Notes under the pieces: model-generated
Databases searched by the model: none
What the model was told of the DNA's origin: nothing
Seen by the model: only the letters and a program-made list of their open reading frames with translations
In this document: positions 15,901 through 16,975 of the stretch, in pieces
Position numbering within the stretch: position 1 is the stretch's first letter
Layout: the number at the start of each line of letters is the position of its first letter
Assembly: GCA_016218465.1 (NCBI GenBank)
Contig: JACREA010000206.1
Location: forward strand, 1 to 16,975
DNA: 16,975 bases
Reading direction: 5' to 3'
DNA from: Nitrosomonadales bacterium
GTDB taxonomy: Bacteria; Pseudomonadota; Gammaproteobacteria; Burkholderiales; Gallionellaceae
Position numbers and translations under genes: made by a program

Positions 15901-16207
15901 TGGCGAGGTGCGCTACAACTTCACCAGCCCAAAACAGGTGCTCGAAATTTTCCGCACCGTGAGCCAGGGCAAGGTTGAACCCTATGCGCAACTTTGCGAA
16001 TTGTTCGATGCGGAGACAAAAAACGGTGAGGACATGAGCCAATACAGCGGCCTGTTGGATCGTGCCGTAACCGCCATCGCCGCGCAGTTCGAGCGGAAGA
16101 ATGCGGGCAATCTTTTTGCCGGGCGCGGCGGCAAACTTGCTGACGCGGGCAAGCAGGTGAAATCCGCAGGTGATTTTGACCTCATCACTTGGCTTGTCAT
16201 CAAGTAA
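12911..16207 (+). CDS. PLD-like nuclease / SNF2-family helicase fusion, putative defence protein
   Basis: A 1098-residue protein with two visible parts. The N-terminal region (about 1-190) is phospholipase-D-like: H125-G-K127 and D133, then GSSN (142-145), an HKD motif with slightly irregular spacing, as in PLD-type nucleases. A SNF2/SF2 translocase core follows: Walker A DSVGLGKT (K279), DESH box (364-367), SAT motif (408-410), an insertion of about 300 residues between the lobes with an acidic stretch (EDTDEDEELADLF), and motif V/VI SEGQNLQ...QRFGRIDRIG (827-836). About 260 C-terminal residues are unassigned. PLD-SNF2 proteins of this kind occur next to DNA methylases in defence loci. AGGGGA at 12901-12906 sets the start. 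It leads an operon with a toxin-antitoxin pair and a putative methylase. A role in sensing or degrading invading DNA is inference. Confidence 0.88.
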   Translation: MTTKTIANTQGIRDNYGRGKVADFLSEKISDNSVLSVVSAYFTIYAYEALAERLDRVESLRFLFGEPSFIATIDPDKTDKKRFKIEDEGLELANRLQQKEIARRCAEWIRSKVEIRSIRQTNLLHGKLYHIHDGHREHAILGSSNFTLRGLGLSATPNIELNLIVDSDRDRADLKAWFDDIWADDKLVADVKDEVLSYLSQLYVNHPPEFIYFKTLFHVFEKFLSGQREDASLFDKTVIIDTEIWKALFGFQEDGAKGAIHKINTHNGCILADSVGLGKTYTALAVIKYFELRNHRVLVLCPKKLRDNWTVYLAQNNSELNPFLKDRFAYTVLSHTDLSRETGKVDGVDLGTLNWGNYGLIVIDESHNFRNANKGGVDKNGEPKLSRYECLMQKIIQTGIKTKVMLLSATPVNNDLKDLRNQIYFVSEGSDTAFSKSCGIHSIKDTITTAQKTFMEWAERDGKKEASDLMDRLPASFFTLLDELTIARSRKHIQKYYSASLAQIGQFPKRKKPESIFADIDIKGRFPSYDALHDEINKYQLSLYNPSRYVRNEFKAQYEEKKVRNFSQADRENFLIGMMRVNFLKRLESSVHSFAITMDRTVEKIEALEKRLMDFKIHNVKEAELVQDELFAEDTDEDEELADLFQVGKALKFEMAHLRIDDWLKDLKADKQRLALLHSVAKEVTPDRDAKLIELKAIIEKKVRHPSTNNHGEENRKIIVFCAFADSAAYLYENLEDWARNKLSVHIALVSGGAKPNRTTFGQAEFTQILTNFSPRAKQRAKMKSMPQDNEIDILIATDCISEGQNLQDCDLLANYDIHWNPVRIIQRFGRIDRIGSQNKEIQLINFWPTPDLYKYIDLKNRVETRMALVDIAATAEDNILQSEELQELIKGDMRYRDKQLMRLKDEVLDLEDFNETVSINEFTLDDFRMELATYIEANKAKLEEAPFGLYAVVPPHPEFQTIQPGAIYCLKQRIEASGNEAVNPLQPYFLVYIRDDGEVRYNFTSPKQVLEIFRTVSQGKVEPYAQLCELFDAETKNGEDMSQYSGLLDRAVTAIAAQFERKNAGNLFAGRGGKLADAGKQVKSAGDFDLITWLVIK

Positions 16208-16251
16208 ACTGCGCATACAGCGAACGATTAACCAACTTAAGGAGCAAACAC

Positions 16252-16455
16252 ATGCGACCCGAAAATTCTCAACCCTCCCCAAGATCGATCATTCGCTCCA
16301 TCGTCGAGAACCAGCCGGAAGATGCTTCTTACGATGAAATCATGCGAGAGCTGGCGTTTGATCGTATGGTTGAGCGCGGCTTGCAGGATGTGCGCGCCAA
16401 CCGCGTAGTGGGCAACCAAGAAGCCGCACAGAAAATCCGGTCATGGCGGAATTAA
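16252..16455 (+). CDS. Antitoxin of a ParE/RelE-type toxin-antitoxin pair
   Basis: A small protein of 67 residues starting at the ATG at 16252, which has an excellent TAAGGAG (16238-16244) seven bases upstream. An upstream in-frame ATG at 16189 would lie inside the helicase gene and is less likely. The segment QPEDASYDEIMRELAFDRMVERGLQDVRANRVVGNQEA matches the pattern of the small antitoxins that precede ParE/RelE toxins (PEDAxYDxIM, then a Gly-Leu-x-Asp helix and a (R)VV(S/G)xxEA end). Its 3' end overlaps the toxin gene by 13 bp. As in the family, it is expected to bind and neutralise the toxin. Whether it also represses its own promoter is unclear, because only 44 bp separate it from the helicase gene. 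Confidence 0.75.
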   Translation: MRPENSQPSPRSIIRSIVENQPEDASYDEIMRELAFDRMVERGLQDVRANRVVGNQEAAQKIRSWRN

Positions 16456-16742
16456 AGTGGACGACCGAAGCGCTGGATTGGCTTGAAGAAATCTATCGCT
16501 ACATCGCCCAAGATAATCCCGAAGCTGCTGCGCAGGTGGTGGACGGCATTTACGAAAAAGCGCAAATGCTGACTCGGCATCCAGACATCGGCACAAGATT
16601 GCGACAAGTCGAGGAAGGGGATGTGAGATTTATCCTGTATGGCCATTACCGCATTGCCTATTTACGGCACACCAACGGTGAACTTATACATGTGATTGGC
16701 GTGTTTCATGGCGCGCTCGATATAGATAAATACCTGCCATGA
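16443..16742 (+). CDS. ParE/RelE superfamily toxin
   Basis: A 99-residue protein with the RelE/ParE fold pattern: WTTEALDWLEEIYRYIAQDNPEAAAQVVDGIYEKAQML (two N-terminal helices), HPDIGTRLR, then strands VRFILYGHYRIAYLRH and ELIHVIGVFHGALD. ParE members poison DNA gyrase; RelE members cleave mRNA on the ribosome. The HPDIGTRLR and FHGALD features favour the ParE side, but the target cannot be settled from sequence. It starts inside the antitoxin gene (13-bp overlap), the normal coupled order of antitoxin first. It ends 38 bp before the next gene with no terminator between. Confidence 0.88.
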   Translation: MAELKWTTEALDWLEEIYRYIAQDNPEAAAQVVDGIYEKAQMLTRHPDIGTRLRQVEEGDVRFILYGHYRIAYLRHTNGELIHVIGVFHGALDIDKYLP

Positions 16743-16780
16743 GTGGCCTCACCGTTTAATTTCTGAGTACGAGAGCCAGC

Positions 16781-16975
16781 ATGTCATCCGCAACTACACG
16801 ACGCGAACAAGTCCAAGCAGCACTCAAGATGTTTGCGGGCACATCAATTCCCCAAGCCGCCACACAATTGCTCAATGCTCTCGGCTACACCAGCGAGAAA
16901 ACCGCCGACCTTGGCAGCAGCGCAGAATCCCTACTCGCCAACATCGAACAATTCAAACCGGAACTTGGCGCAATC
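16781..16975 (+). CDS. N-terminus of a putative Eco57I-type restriction-modification methylase (cut by window edge)
   Basis: An open frame of 65 codons starts at the ATG at 16781 and runs off the right edge. GAGAG about five to nine bases upstream could serve as ribosome-binding site. The protein begins MSSATTRREQVQAALKMFAG, and residues 28-40 read TQLLNALGYTSEK. In my recollection, LLxxLGYxSxKT-like N-termini are found in large Eco57I/type IIG-like methylases that accompany PLD-SNF2 helicases. The catalytic motifs (for example NPPY) would lie outside the window, so the identity is inferred from this short stretch and the neighbours. It could also be another large defence protein. Confidence 0.45.
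   Translation, partial: MSSATTRREQVQAALKMFAGTSIPQAATQLLNALGYTSEKTADLGSSAESLLANIEQFKPELGAI

Noticed and set aside
16189..16251. Upstream ATG for the antitoxin
   Set aside because: It lies inside the helicase coding region, whereas the ATG at 16252 has a strong TAAGGAG at ideal spacing.
14744..16282. A 512-codon open frame on the minus strand opposite the helicase gene
   Set aside because: It is antisense to a gene with clear SNF2 motifs, shows no recognisable domain, and reads as the complement of biased codons.
1..16975. CRISPR arrays, tRNA or rRNA genes, insertion sequences
   Set aside because: I found no regularly spaced direct repeats, no cloverleaf-like sequence with TTCRA arm and acceptor, and no transposase or integrase motifs.

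Overview
The window looks like a chromosomal segment of a betaproteobacterium, probably of the Gallionellaceae/Nitrosomonadales type. The evidence is the gene order hfq-hflX-hflK-hflC-(DUF2065)-hisZ-purA, which is typical of Betaproteobacteria, a HisZ-dependent histidine pathway, moderately high GC, and short dispersed hairpin repeats between genes. The assignment to a family is inference; no rRNA or tRNA gene is present to test it. All genes I accept lie on the + strand.

Layout. (1) 1-419: the C-terminal end of a GGDEF diguanylate cyclase, cut by the window edge. (2) 630-4343: a three-gene, translationally coupled cluster of glycerophosphodiester phosphodiesterase, FAD-dependent glycerol-3-phosphate dehydrogenase and a GlpK-like FGGY kinase with an altered glycerol site. 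Together they would feed glycerophosphodiesters into glycerol-3-phosphate and DHAP. (3) 4344-6099: an AT-rich intergenic region with three clustered inverted repeats, then a solitary cobalamin-binding radical SAM enzyme of unknown substrate. (4) 6224-9918: a promoter followed by hfq, hflX, hflK, hflC and a DUF2065 membrane protein, joined almost stop-to-start. (5) 10156-12717: hisZ and purA, each preceded by a dispersed hairpin repeat, closed by a rho-independent terminator. (6) 12911-16975: an accessory module. It encodes a 1098-residue PLD-nuclease/SNF2-helicase fusion, a ParD/Phd-like antitoxin plus ParE/RelE toxin pair, and the start of a large protein whose N-terminus resembles Eco57I-type restriction-modification methylases. 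The spacing is that of one operon.

The core part (hfq to purA) covers RNA chaperoning, ribosome rescue, membrane protease control, histidine regulation and AMP synthesis. The right-hand part is the most interesting: it looks like an anti-phage (helicase plus methylase) system with a toxin-antitoxin pair built into the operon. The window ends inside the putative methylase, so the full composition of the system cannot be seen.
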